A stretch of DNA of 64,000 bases from Halorientalis salina (GTDB taxonomy: Archaea; Halobacteriota; Halobacteria; Halobacteriales; Haloarculaceae), in the NCBI RefSeq assembly GCF_005049285.1, contig NZ_SOSC01000006.1:62001-126000 (forward strand), written 5' to 3'. Below the pieces are notes generated by a model. That model searched no databases and was not told the DNA's origin. It worked only from the letters and a program-made list of their open reading frames with translations. Made by a program: the position numbers and the translations under genes. Below, one piece after another: positions 15,958 through 23,667 of the stretch (positions within the stretch are counted from its first letter, which is position 1; each line of letters starts with the position of its first letter).

Positions 15958-16226
15958 CCGCGCCACATCTCGCGGGTCACTCCGTTCCCCGCTCGCATCT
16001 CCGTGGTTCTCGCTACCGCTCGAACCGCGCCACGTCTCGCGGGTCGTGCCTCCCCGCTCGCATCTCCGTGGTTCTCGCTATCGCTCGAACCGCGCCACAT
16101 CTCGCGAGTCGTGCCTCCCCGCTCGCATCTCCGTGGTTCTCGCTATCGCTCGAACCGCGCCACATCTCGCGAGTCGTGCCTCCCCGCTCGCATCTCCGTG
16201 GTTCTCGCTACCGCTCGAACCACGCT
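15958..16226. repeat. 65-bp tandem repeat, about four units
   Basis: Units begin CTCGCATCTCCGTGG at 15992, 16057, 16122 and 16187 (exact 65-nt spacing). A partial unit precedes (from 15958) and the last unit decays after about 40 nt. Units 2 and 3 are almost identical; variation is confined to a few positions (ctacc/ctatc, acg/aca, cggg/cgag). Since 65 is not a multiple of three, the frame shifts each unit, so this is not a protein repeat. Each unit contains CTCGCGAG-like and GGTTC/GAACC complementary arms. It fills the gap between two convergent genes. Confidence 0.9.
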
Positions 16227-16274
16227 ATCCTTCGAACCCGTCCTCGCGGTTCCCGTCGGTCACCGCTCGGTATC

Positions 16275-16301
16275 CGAGGTCTTCGCTCCGCTCAGACCTC
16301 G
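16275..16301 (-). terminator. Hairpin after the M29 aminopeptidase gene
   Basis: CGAGGTCT (16275-16282) pairs perfectly with AGACCTCG (16294-16301) across an 11-nt loop, about 50 nt past the stop of the minus-strand gene. It could be an mRNA 3' structure; there is no T-run. Confidence 0.3.
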
Positions 16302-16350
16302 CCTTCCTCCACGGTTCGCTTCGCTCACCGCTCCAGTACGAGGGCTCGTT

Positions 16351-17451
16351 TCACTCGCCCTCGCCGTCCTCGAACCGGAACACACCGTCGCGCTGGACGA
16401 CCTCGCCGTCCACTTCGATGCGCGAATCCTCGCTCATGTCGACGATCATGTCGACGTGCTGGGCACTCTGGTTCTGCTCGTTGTCCTCGCCGACGTTGGC
16501 CTCGTAGGCCCGGCCGACGGCCATGTGGACGGTGTCGCCCATCTTCTCGTCGAACAGCATGTTGTAGGTGAACCGGTCGATGTCGCGGTTCATCCCGATA
16601 CCGAGTTCGCCCAGGCGACGCGCGCCGGGGTCAGTCTCCAGAATGGACGTGAGGGTGTCCTCGTTCTTCGAGGCGCTGTGCTCGACCACTTCGCCGTCCT
16701 CGAAGACGAGCCGGGCGTCGATGACCTCCTTGCCGTTCTGGTACACCGGCTTGTCGAAGAGGACTTCGCCCTCGACGGACTCGGGAACGGGCGCGGTGAA
16801 CACCTCGCCGCCGGGGATGTTGTGGGTGTTCGTGTCGTTGAGCGCGACGTTGCCCGCGATGGACATGGTCACGTCCGTCGTCTCCCCGGAGACGATGCGG
16901 ACCTGCTGGCCGTCGTTTAAGATGTCGACCATGTGTTCCTGAAAGGCCTCCTGTTCGTCCCAGTCTTTGAGGACCGCGTCGTAGACGAAGTTCTCGTAGG
17001 CCTCGGTGCTCATCTCGGCCAGTTGGGCGTTCGATGGCGTCGGGTGCTGGGTGAGCGTCCAGCGATCGGAGAGGCGCTCGTCCAAGATGGGGCTGTGGGC
17101 CTTGTCGTACTCGGAGGTGACCTCGCTGTCGACGTCCGAGGTCTCGGTGACGTTCTCGTTGGCGCGGATGACGACGTGACAGTCGGCGGCTTCGACCAGC
17201 GCCTGCTCGTGGGCGGGCGTCTCGAACTCGACGCCGGCCCCGTCGGCGGCCCGGAGGTACCCCCGGATGGCGCGGCCGCTCCGGTTCGTCCGGATCGCCA
17301 GCGGGTTGGCTCCGCGGTCGCCCGCGAGTTCGTACAGCGCGACCACGAGGTCGTCCGCGGCGGGTTCGGACTTGATGACGAGGTCGTCGCCGGCATCCAA
17401 GTCGATGGCGTCGGCGAGCACCTGCGCGTGCTCGCGGATACGTGGATCCAT
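16351..17451 (-). CDS. Aminopeptidase, M29 family (AmpS/AmpT-like)
   Basis: 366 residues from ATG 17451 (MDPRIREHAQVL), the usual family start; the in-frame extension to 17529 was rejected. The family's two-metal site is visible as the IPGGEVFTAP segment (Glu ligand), a second Glu in the GELGIGMN region and the late QSAQHVDMIVD segment (His and Asp). M29 enzymes cut N-terminal residues from peptides using two metal ions. The acidic composition fits a cytosolic halophilic enzyme. It is the only peptidase gene here besides htpX and ends beside the 65-bp repeat region. Confidence 0.9.
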   Translation of the reverse strand: MDPRIREHAQVLADAIDLDAGDDLVIKSEPAADDLVVALYELAGDRGANPLAIRTNRSGRAIRGYLRAADGAGVEFETPAHEQALVEAADCHVVIRANENVTETSDVDSEVTSEYDKAHSPILDERLSDRWTLTQHPTPSNAQLAEMSTEAYENFVYDAVLKDWDEQEAFQEHMVDILNDGQQVRIVSGETTDVTMSIAGNVALNDTNTHNIPGGEVFTAPVPESVEGEVLFDKPVYQNGKEVIDARLVFEDGEVVEHSASKNEDTLTSILETDPGARRLGELGIGMNRDIDRFTYNMLFDEKMGDTVHMAVGRAYEANVGEDNEQNQSAQHVDMIVDMSEDSRIEVDGEVVQRDGVFRFEDGEGE

Positions 17452-17525
17452 ACCGAAGCCCTGGGGCGGTGTGTGAAAACCGTTTACGGATGTGACACCG
17501 CGGCCGCTCGCGGGGTCGCCGGCTC

Positions 17526-17657
17526 TCACCGCCTGCCGTCGCGACTCTGCTCGACGCCCTCTTTGAACCCGGTCGCGATCCGCCGGAGAAACAGATAGAC
17601 GGCGAAGACGAACGCGAGCATCAGACCGACCATCCCCACCAGGATCGGGTCAACCAT
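17526..17657 (-). CDS. 43-residue single-span membrane protein
   Basis: ATG 17657 opens MVDPILVGMVG, then one hydrophobic helix (about residues 4-25), then a basic/amphipathic tail RRIATGFKEGVEQSRDGRR. I recall a conserved haloarchaeal small-protein family with this layout (possibly DUF7859; number not checked). The N-out/C-in topology is suggested by the positive tail. It follows the aminopeptidase gene upstream on the map by 74 nt in the same orientation and could be transcribed with it. Function unknown. Confidence 0.6.
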   Translation of the reverse strand: MVDPILVGMVGLMLAFVFAVYLFLRRIATGFKEGVEQSRDGRR

Positions 17658-17786
17658 ACCGGCCGGTTCCCGTCCTGAGGGCAAAGACGTTTCGACGTCC
17701 GGTAGGGTCGTCCCCCGAGACGATGGTTCCCACGAGGGCGAAGAAAGGAACAAAGTTGATGCCCTTTGACAGCAAACGGGCCGACG

Positions 17787-18614
17787 ATGTCGCTCCTGCC
17801 CTCCGAGCCGGACACGTCGGCGGTCGAGGAGACCGAACCCCGTGTCATCGACGTCAACTCCGACGACGCCGACGACGTCCTCTCCGCGCTCACCTCCGAT
17901 ACCGCCCGGGAAGTGCTCTCGGCGCTCCACGAGGACCCCGCACCGCCCGCCGAACTGGCCGACCGCGTCGACACCTCCCTCCAGAACGCCCAGTATCACC
18001 TGAACAAACTCGAAGACGCCGGCGCAATCGAGGTGATCGACCAGATCTACTCCGAGAAGGGCCGCGAGATGAACGTCTACGCCCCCGCCGACCAGCCCCT
18101 GGTCATCTTCGCCGGCGACGAGAACCAGTCCTCGGGCCTGCGCGCCGCCCTCTCGCGCTTTCTCGGCAGCCTCGGGATCATCGCGCTCGCCAGCGTCGCC
18201 ATCCAGGAAGTGTTCGGCGACGGCATCGTGAACCTCTTCGGCGGTGGCGGAGGCGGCGGTCCCGGCGACCGAAGCGGCGCTCCCGGCCCCGCACCCGGCG
18301 GAAACGGTACCGAGACGCCGACGAGCGAACCCGAGTCCACCGGGGCCAACGGCACCGAGGACGGCGGTATCGGGATCGCCAGCGAGCCGACCTCGACCGA
18401 CTCCCCCCCGGACACGAGAGAGGCTGCCGAAGAGACCGCACGCACGGCGACCGAGGCGGCCAACGAGACCGTCCAGAACGTCACCGACACCGCCGGGTCG
18501 AGCGGGCCGGACGCCGCGGCCGCCGCCATGGCGCTCGAACCGGGCGTGCTCTTCTTCCTCGGCGGCGTCACCGCCCTGGCCGTCGTCGCCGGTGTCTGGT
18601 ACGTCGCGAACTGA
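17787..18614 (+). CDS. Membrane-linked winged-helix (ArsR-type) regulator
   Basis: 275 residues from ATG 17787. Residues about 30-105 form an ArsR/TrmB-like winged helix (VLSALTSDTAREVLSALHED, then ELADRVDTSLQNAQYHLNKL as recognition region). One hydrophobic stretch follows (about 128-150, GSLGIIALASVAIQEVF), a low-complexity Gly/Pro/Thr/Glu-rich linker of about 85 residues, and a C-terminal membrane helix (FFLGGVTALAVVAGVWYVAN). The layout implies a transcription factor held at the membrane with an external flexible loop, so it may sense an envelope signal directly. No effector motif is seen. It is divergent from the 43-residue membrane protein, the likeliest nearby target (inference). Confidence 0.75.
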   Translation: MSLLPSEPDTSAVEETEPRVIDVNSDDADDVLSALTSDTAREVLSALHEDPAPPAELADRVDTSLQNAQYHLNKLEDAGAIEVIDQIYSEKGREMNVYAPADQPLVIFAGDENQSSGLRAALSRFLGSLGIIALASVAIQEVFGDGIVNLFGGGGGGGPGDRSGAPGPAPGGNGTETPTSEPESTGANGTEDGGIGIASEPTSTDSPPDTREAAEETARTATEAANETVQNVTDTAGSSGPDAAAAAMALEPGVLFFLGGVTALAVVAGVWYVAN

Positions 18615-18710
18615 CGGCCCGGCCCGCGGACGATTTCCTCTCGGCACACTGTCCTTAAACAGTCTAGTGGGAACCAATCGCATCCGAAGAATAGATAGAG
18701 AAAGTTTATG

Positions 18711-18730
18711 AACGATCCTGAACGATCCTG
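18711..18730. repeat. Tandem 10-bp repeat in the leader of the DUF5789 gene
   Basis: GAACGATCCT occurs twice in direct succession between a TTTATG element (near 18703) and the ATG at 18735. It could be an operator or a chance duplication. Confidence 0.4.
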
Positions 18731-18734
18731 TAGC

Positions 18735-19022
18735 ATGCGACTCCTGAGTGCCCTGGACGAGACGGTGGGAGCCCACAGCTATCCGGCGACGACCGAGGAA
18801 GTCATCGACGAGTACGGTGACCTGGAACTCGAACTGCCCAACGGCAACGAGACGCTCGAAACCGTGCTGAGCCGACTCGACTCCGAGACGTTCGAGCGGT
18901 ACGAGGAGCTCCAGATGGCCACGATGAACGCCATGAGCAACAACGCCATCGGCCGGAAAGGGTACAGCGACCGGGACCCGTCCTGTATCGGCGAGGACGG
19001 CCACGAGCAGATCTCCTTCTGA
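18735..19022 (+). CDS. DUF5789 family small acidic protein
   Basis: 95 residues from ATG 18735. The body has YPATTEEVIDEYGDLELELPNG, a middle LSRLDSETFERYEEL, and NAIGRKGYSDRDP near the end, all features of the haloarchaeal DUF5789 family as I remember it. The protein is small, acidic and soluble, with unknown function; the duplicated 10-bp sequence in the leader is odd. An in-frame ATG at 18708 would translate that repeat (NDPERS...) and is less likely because the TATA-like TTTATG overlaps it. Confidence 0.7.
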   Translation: MRLLSALDETVGAHSYPATTEEVIDEYGDLELELPNGNETLETVLSRLDSETFERYEELQMATMNAMSNNAIGRKGYSDRDPSCIGEDGHEQISF

Positions 19023-19295
19023 GCGCCCGTTTCCGCTAGAACGGCTGGTTCCACCGTCCGTACGGGACTCGATAGCGTCCGACTCAGCGATCTGATCGTC
19101 GGCGAGCCCAGCTGAAACGGGACCAGCGTCGTCTCACTCGACGTCGTGATTTATAGCCACGCACCAGTCTGGTTGTCGTTGCCACGACCCCCTCACGTCG
19201 GCACGCTCCCGACCGCTCTCCGGGATTCAGGGATCCGAATACAGACCACCGTTACATTCATAGGTGGCTGCCGATTAGTATGAGTGTGAGTACCA

Positions 19296-19469
19296 ATGTC
19301 GATGGGAGCCTACGACGACGAAGAACACGAACGGCGTGAGCGGAAAAACAGCGAGGTCGACGCGGACTTCGACGACGAGCGGACGAACTATCACGGATCC
19401 ATCGAGTACGACAGCGGCGAGTCGACCGAGGAGTTGCTCGACCAGTTCGAGCAGATCAAATCCGAGTAG
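19296..19469 (+). CDS. Small DUF5786-like acidic protein
   Basis: 57 residues, MSMGAYDDEEHERR..., ending STEELLDQFEQIKSE. The second Met (19302) gives MGAYDDEE, the better match to the family start. It resembles the gene at 33916 in order of features: an MG-x-YD opening, an acidic middle, then (S)TxELxxQ(F/L)xxxK. The two are probably paralogues. The protein is soluble and charged, with no membrane helix and no known function. The reading frame is intact with an ATG and stop, and the similarity to its paralogue supports that it is real. Confidence 0.65.
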   Translation: MSMGAYDDEEHERRERKNSEVDADFDDERTNYHGSIEYDSGESTEELLDQFEQIKSE

Positions 19470-19493
19470 CGGTTCCGGGAGTTGTTCTGTCCG

Positions 19494-20186
19494 TTACCGT
19501 CGGAGGAGGAGAATCGACACGCCAGTCACCAGCGTGACGGCCACCACGTGACCGACCACCGCAGTCGCCAGCACCGGAAAGTCCGCGAGGAACGGGACTA
19601 ACACGAGTTGTAACAGTCCGAACCCCATTGTCTCGGCGTCCGCTCGCTGGAGCGCCGCGGCGGTCTCGCGGTCGAACTCGAAGCGGACCGACCGCCACAG
19701 CGCCGCGACGCTCGCCCACCAGCCAGTCCCGATGCGATAGCAGACGTCCCACAGGACAAGGAGCGTGAGATAGACCACGAGCACCGGCGGCTCCGACCCC
19801 AGGAGCCCCTCCAGCAGCGACGCCTCGGCGTACCGCGGCGCGAACACGAACAGGTGCGTGACCAGGGCGACGTAGGCCAGGACTGAGAGCACCATCTCGA
19901 TGCTCGACCCGAACAGCAGTCGTCGATAGGGCTCGGGAACGGCCTCCCCGCGCACGAGGCGGCCGATGCGAACCATCTCGACGCTGCCGGCCGTCGCCAC
20001 GACCACGGCGGCCGTGGCCGCAGGGACGGCCATCCAGACGTCGTAGACCGCCGCCAGCACCAACACTGCGCCCTCGAAGAGGACGAACTGGATGGCCACG
20101 GCGAGCCGGGTCGAGAGGGAGAGTCCCGGAAGCGCGCCGATGATGCTCTCGTAGGCCCAGGTGTCGCCGTACTCCGGCTCGGTCAC
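19494..20186 (-). CDS. Conserved multi-span membrane protein of unknown function
   Basis: 230 residues. It opens MTEPEYGDTWAYESI, then has about six hydrophobic segments (roughly 27-47, 53-70, 95-118, 132-150, 180-200, 205-226). An RGEAVPEPYRRLLFGSSIEM loop sits after the second, and a charged segment FEFDRETAAALQRADAETM before the last pair. I do not recognise a transport or catalytic motif. Its start overlaps the stop of the upstream SDR gene by 4 nt (ATGA), so the two are co-expressed. A role in membrane or lipid processes together with that SDR is possible (inference). Confidence 0.7.
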   Translation of the reverse strand: MTEPEYGDTWAYESIIGALPGLSLSTRLAVAIQFVLFEGAVLVLAAVYDVWMAVPAATAAVVVATAGSVEMVRIGRLVRGEAVPEPYRRLLFGSSIEMVLSVLAYVALVTHLFVFAPRYAEASLLEGLLGSEPPVLVVYLTLLVLWDVCYRIGTGWWASVAALWRSVRFEFDRETAAALQRADAETMGFGLLQLVLVPFLADFPVLATAVVGHVVAVTLVTGVSILLLRR

Positions 20187-21124
20187 TCCCCGTCACCCGC
20201 CGTGGCCGCCGGCTCGTCCGTCGACGCTGGATCGATCGCCGGGTCTGCGACCGCCTTCGCGACCGCGGTCTCGAACGGTGTCAGCTCCACGGGCAGGTAC
20301 TCGCGAATGCTATCGTCGTGTACCACCACGGCGTTTTTCAGCCCGAGGATGAGCGGATAGGCGACGGACTTGGGCACGTCAGTCACGAGGTTCACCCAGT
20401 ACGCCGAGAGCTTCGGCGTCAGCACCGGCACCGGCAGGATGACCGGTTTCCGCCCCGTGACGACCCTGGCCGTCCGCGCCATTACTTCCTGATAGGTCAA
20501 CACCTCGGGCCCACCGATCTCGAAGGTCCGCCCCGCGGTTTCGGGTTCGTCCAGCGCGCCGACGAGATACGCGATCACGTCGTCGATAGCGATGGGCTGG
20601 CAGCGCGTGGCGACCCAGCGCGGCGTCACCATCACCGGCAGCCGCACCGCGAGCTGGCGCACCATCTCGAAACTGGCGCTCCCCTGACCGATGATGATCG
20701 CCGCCCGGAGGCTCGTCAGTTCGAACTCGCCTTCCTGCAGGACGCTCTCGACCTCCCGTCGGGACTGGAGGTGCTGGGAGAGGTGGTCCCGTTCCTCCCC
20801 GAGACCACCCAGGTAAAAGGCCCGCTCTATCCCCGCGTCGTCGGCGGCCTCGACGAAGTTCCGGGCGGCCACGCGGTCGCGTTCGGCGTAGTCCGCCCCC
20901 GTCCGCATCGAGTGGACGAGGTAGTAGGCCGCCTCGACGTCCCGAAGCGCGGCGTCGAAGCTCCCCGGCTCCAGCAGGTCGCCCTCGAATACCTCGACGT
21001 CCTCGGGACCGTCGTATCCGGTTCGGTCCCGGGCCAGAATACAGACCTCGTGCCCTGCAGCCAGCAGTTCGGGAACGAGTCGACCACCGACGAAGCCCGT
21101 CGCACCCGTCACCAACACGCGCAT
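20183..21124 (-). CDS. NAD(P)-binding atypical SDR (NDUFA9/NmrA-like)
   Basis: 313 residues. GATGFVGG (7-14) is the Rossmann dinucleotide motif. The classic YxxxK catalytic pair is not evident; SRREVE and LRAAIIIGQGS occupy the family positions seen in NDUFA9/NmrA-like atypical SDRs. Many haloarchaea carry such proteins as putative NAD(P)H-binding regulators or quinone/lipid enzymes. The C-terminal 90 residues include FEIGGPEVLTYQEVM, typical of the family's substrate-binding part. It is coupled to the membrane protein downstream by a 4-nt overlap. Confidence 0.82.
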   Translation of the reverse strand: MRVLVTGATGFVGGRLVPELLAAGHEVCILARDRTGYDGPEDVEVFEGDLLEPGSFDAALRDVEAAYYLVHSMRTGADYAERDRVAARNFVEAADDAGIERAFYLGGLGEERDHLSQHLQSRREVESVLQEGEFELTSLRAAIIIGQGSASFEMVRQLAVRLPVMVTPRWVATRCQPIAIDDVIAYLVGALDEPETAGRTFEIGGPEVLTYQEVMARTARVVTGRKPVILPVPVLTPKLSAYWVNLVTDVPKSVAYPLILGLKNAVVVHDDSIREYLPVELTPFETAVAKAVADPAIDPASTDEPAATAGDGE

Positions 21125-21184
21125 ACCAGCTAGCAGGACCGACGCGACTTAACTGTGGGTCCACACGCAACGTCGGCCACTCGG

Positions 21185-21217
21185 CTACGACTCGCGCAGG
21201 TCACTGACGCTACTCAC
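21185..21217 (-). repeat. Displaced second copy of the 3' end of the gene at 21245
   Basis: On the minus strand this reads GTG AGT AGC GTC AGT GAC CTG followed by CGC GAG TCG TAG, encoding VSSVSDLRES and a stop. The real gene end (21245-21277) encodes MSGVSDLRES and a stop. The last 18 nt are identical; the rest differ by changes such as TCC/AGT (both Ser) and GTT/GTC. The two copies are exactly 60 nt apart. Confidence 0.8.
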
Positions 21218-21224
21218 TCGTGGT

Positions 21225-21273
21225 GTTTCCCACAGAGCGCTCGTCTACGACTCGCGCAGGTCGGAAACACCAC
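21225..21273. other. 11-bp inverted repeat spanning the gene end
   Basis: GTGGTGTTTCC lies between the displaced tail and the true gene end. Its exact complement GGAAACACCAC lies inside the last codons of the gene (about 21263-21273). A long-loop hairpin could form in the mRNA 3' end. Confidence 0.45.
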
Positions 21274-21754
21274 TCATCGTCTCCGCCAGTGGATCGTCCC
21301 CCTCACCGAGTCCCGACGACAACTCCGCGGCCACGGCCTCCCGAGCGTCGGGAATCGGGTCGTGCGTCTCGACGTACGCGGCGAGCGCGAACTCGCGTTC
21401 GGTCGCGCCGGTCAGTTCCAGCGCCTCAGTGCGGGCGAGGTCCCCGTGCAACCAGTCGCGAATAACGTCTCTGGCCGTCGGACCGAGCGGCGTGACCTGC
21501 TCGCCCAGCAGGTGCAGCGTCTTGGCGGCGGTCGTCGGCGCGATACCCGCTACGCGAGCGGCCGCCCCGATCGCCCGACCCTCGGCGTAGACGTCGACGA
21601 CCGTCGCCGCCGCCTCGGCGTCGCAGGGCAGCACCGACTCGTACTCGGCCAGCCGCTCGGACAGCGGCGCGTCCGTCTCGTCGACGGTCGCGACACCACA
21701 GTCGCGCTGCTCGGCAGTCACTTCGACCCCCGCCGCGATGTCCGACAGCCCCAT
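21245..21754 (-). CDS. Conserved haloarchaeal protein with helix-turn-helix-like region
   Basis: 169 residues from ATG 21754 (MGLSDIAAGVEVT); ATGs further upstream give basic residues unlike the rest. Residues about 60-100 contain RAIGAAARVAGIAPTTAAKT, which reads like a helix-turn-helix (a small-residue turn after GAAARVAG, then a second helix). It is followed by HLLGEQVTPLGPTAR and an acidic C-terminus ending SDLRES. No catalytic residues are seen. I recall haloarchaeal relatives without assigned function (possibly DUF7858; not checked). It is divergent from the gene at 21874. Its 3' end exists twice on the chromosome, see the repeat entry just downstream. Confidence 0.65.
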   Translation of the reverse strand: MGLSDIAAGVEVTAEQRDCGVATVDETDAPLSERLAEYESVLPCDAEAAATVVDVYAEGRAIGAAARVAGIAPTTAAKTLHLLGEQVTPLGPTARDVIRDWLHGDLARTEALELTGATEREFALAAYVETHDPIPDAREAVAAELSSGLGEGDDPLAETMSGVSDLRES

Positions 21755-21873
21755 ACTCGGAGCTTTCTCCATCTCCCTGAAAAATGTTCGTGATCTGGAC
21801 CGATCCAGCACCCGGTCCACGAGGGGCACCGTCAGTCGGTGCCCTCAAGCCGCCGACGTGCGAGCGTCCGAAC

Positions 21874-22644
21874 GTGGCCACACAGGTACCGCACATCGAG
21901 CCGACGCACGTCCTCGTCCTCGGGGGGCTGGACGACCCAGAGCGCGACGCGCTCGTGAGTTGTCACACCGCCGTGCTCGCGGCCCTCGATCACGCCACGT
22001 CGGTCGACGTGTACCTGGACGCCGACCACATCGCTGGCGTGTCGCTGGGATCGCTCGCTGACATCGGCGAGGCGTTCGACCTCGTGGCCGACGGCCAGTA
22101 CCGGGGAGAGATCCCCGAGGGTGCCGCCCACCTCGCACAACTGCTCGACGTGCGACAGTTCGAGGAGATCGCTGCCGTCGAAGGCATCGTCCTGCGTCGG
22201 GCCGACATCCCGTTCCTGGTGTATCGGCCGGACGACCGACTCGTCGAACTCGACGCGAGCAGAACGGACGATGCAGTCGAGGACATCCAGCGGGAGACCG
22301 GGGACTATCCGGTCGGACTCTTCGAGGCGACCCCGATAGTGCAGTGGCGAGCCGACGGCCGCGAGTACGCGCTCGACCCGCCGGCAGTGACAGTCGACGA
22401 CGCCGCCTTCTCCCTCTCGAACCTCGCGTCCGTGACCCTCGACCGCGAACGCCGTCGGATTCACCTGGCCTGGGACGCGACCGAACGGGGTTTTCTCAGC
22501 CGACTGGCCGCGAGGTTCCGACCGTCGCGACCGACGACGCTCGCCTTCGAGGACGATCCTGCCTTCGAACGCATCGCCCAGGAGTTCGAGTCCGTCGGGG
22601 AGACGCTCGGCGTGCTGTCCGGCGACGGGATCGACCGTTTCTGA
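21874..22644 (+). CDS. Hypothetical haloarchaeal protein, function unknown
   Basis: About 256 residues if the GTG at 21874 (VATQVPHIEPTHVLVLGG) is used. An ATG at 21784 is in frame but would overlap the divergent promoter region, so I prefer 21874. The body looks alpha/beta and acidic: HVLVLGGLDDPERDALV near the start, LVADGQYRGEIPEGAAHLAQLL in the middle, and a C-terminal FESVGETLGVLSGDG. It resembles a sensing or scaffolding domain more than an enzyme; no motif is recognised. A TFB gene follows on the same strand after 160 nt with its own TATA box. Confidence 0.6.
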   Translation: MATQVPHIEPTHVLVLGGLDDPERDALVSCHTAVLAALDHATSVDVYLDADHIAGVSLGSLADIGEAFDLVADGQYRGEIPEGAAHLAQLLDVRQFEEIAAVEGIVLRRADIPFLVYRPDDRLVELDASRTDDAVEDIQRETGDYPVGLFEATPIVQWRADGREYALDPPAVTVDDAAFSLSNLASVTLDRERRRIHLAWDATERGFLSRLAARFRPSRPTTLAFEDDPAFERIAQEFESVGETLGVLSGDGIDRF

Positions 22645-22767
22645 CTCCCGAGGAGACTCCGAGACGATTGACCACCCGACGGCACGGCCCATGGTCGGCA
22701 GGAAGGTACCGGTTACCGGTACGTTCGGATGCCGAGTTCGACCCGAAATCCGGGGTTTCGTCGTCTC

Positions 22768-22775
22768 TTTAAATA
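22768..22775 (+). promoter_or_regulatory. TATA box of the tfb gene
   Basis: TTTAAATA, a near-consensus archaeal TATA box, centred about 32 nt upstream of the ATG at 22804. Confidence 0.65.
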
Positions 22776-22803
22776 CTACTCGGCGAGAAGTTCCGAATGT
22801 ACG

Positions 22804-23667
22804 ATGGAAACGATTTCACAGTGCTGTCCGGAATGCGACGGACAGCTCCGTGAGGGGGATAGAGAGACTGTCTGTGTCAGCTGTGGGCTCGTCGTCGACG
22901 AGGACAACATCGACCGCGGGCCCGAGTGGCGGTCGTTCGCGGACGACGAGACGAACCGCGAGCGGACGGGCGCACCGCTGACCCGGAGCCGACACGACCG
23001 GGGGTTGTCGACCGAGATCGGGCGGGAAACGCGGTTGAAAGGCCGAAAGCGTCGGCAGATCGCCCGGATGCGCCGCCAGCACAACCGCGCTCAGATCTCC
23101 TCGAAGCGGGACCGCAACCAGGTGTACGCCTTCGGGGAGATCCGGCGGCTCGTCAGCGAACTTGACCTCACCGAACACGTCCGCGACCAGGCCTGTGTCC
23201 TGTTCGAGTCGGCCCAGTCCGAGGACCTGCTTCGGGGGCGTTCGCTCGAAGGATTCGCCGCCGCGGCCGTCTACGCCACCTGCCGGACGGCCTCGATCTC
23301 CCGGACGCTCGACGAGATAACCGCCGTCGCCCGCGCGAGCGAGGCCGAACTCACGGCGGCCTACGACGCACTGAACCGGGAACTCGGACTCCCGACGGGT
23401 CCCATCGACCCCTCGGAGTACCTGCCGCGGTTCGCCAGCGAACTCGACCTCCCCCAGGCAGTCGAGCGCCGCGCCCGGGAACTCGTCGCCGAGGCCACCG
23501 AGCGCAACCTCGTCAGCGGCCGGAATCCCTCGGGGGTCGCCGCAGGCTGTCTGTACACCGCCGCGCTCGACCGCGGGCACGACCTCACGCAGGCTGCCGC
23601 CGCCGAGGTCGCCGACGTCACGCCCGTCACGCTCCGGGCGACCTACAAGGACGTAAGCGAGGACTGA
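22804..23667 (+). CDS. tfb: Transcription initiation factor B (TFB)
   Basis: 287 residues from ATG 22804. The N-terminal zinc ribbon is complete (CPEC, then CVSCG, residues 9-29), followed by the B-reader/linker segment GPEWRSF...RTGAPLT. Two cyclin-like repeats follow (about 95-185 and 190-280) with GRSLEGFAAAAVYATCR in the first and GRNPSGVAAGCLYTAAL in the second. TFB bridges TBP-bound promoters and RNA polymerase. Haloarchaea have several TFBs; this one is a little shorter than the usual 320-odd residues, so it may be a specialised paralogue. Its last 25 nt overlap the convergent MinD-like gene. Confidence 0.95.
   Translation: METISQCCPECDGQLREGDRETVCVSCGLVVDEDNIDRGPEWRSFADDETNRERTGAPLTRSRHDRGLSTEIGRETRLKGRKRRQIARMRRQHNRAQISSKRDRNQVYAFGEIRRLVSELDLTEHVRDQACVLFESAQSEDLLRGRSLEGFAAAAVYATCRTASISRTLDEITAVARASEAELTAAYDALNRELGLPTGPIDPSEYLPRFASELDLPQAVERRARELVAEATERNLVSGRNPSGVAAGCLYTAALDRGHDLTQAAAAEVADVTPVTLRATYKDVSED

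Noticed and set aside
15958-16226. CRISPR array
   Set aside because: Whole 65-bp units repeat with almost no variable spacer; there is no repeat-spacer alternation and no cas gene.
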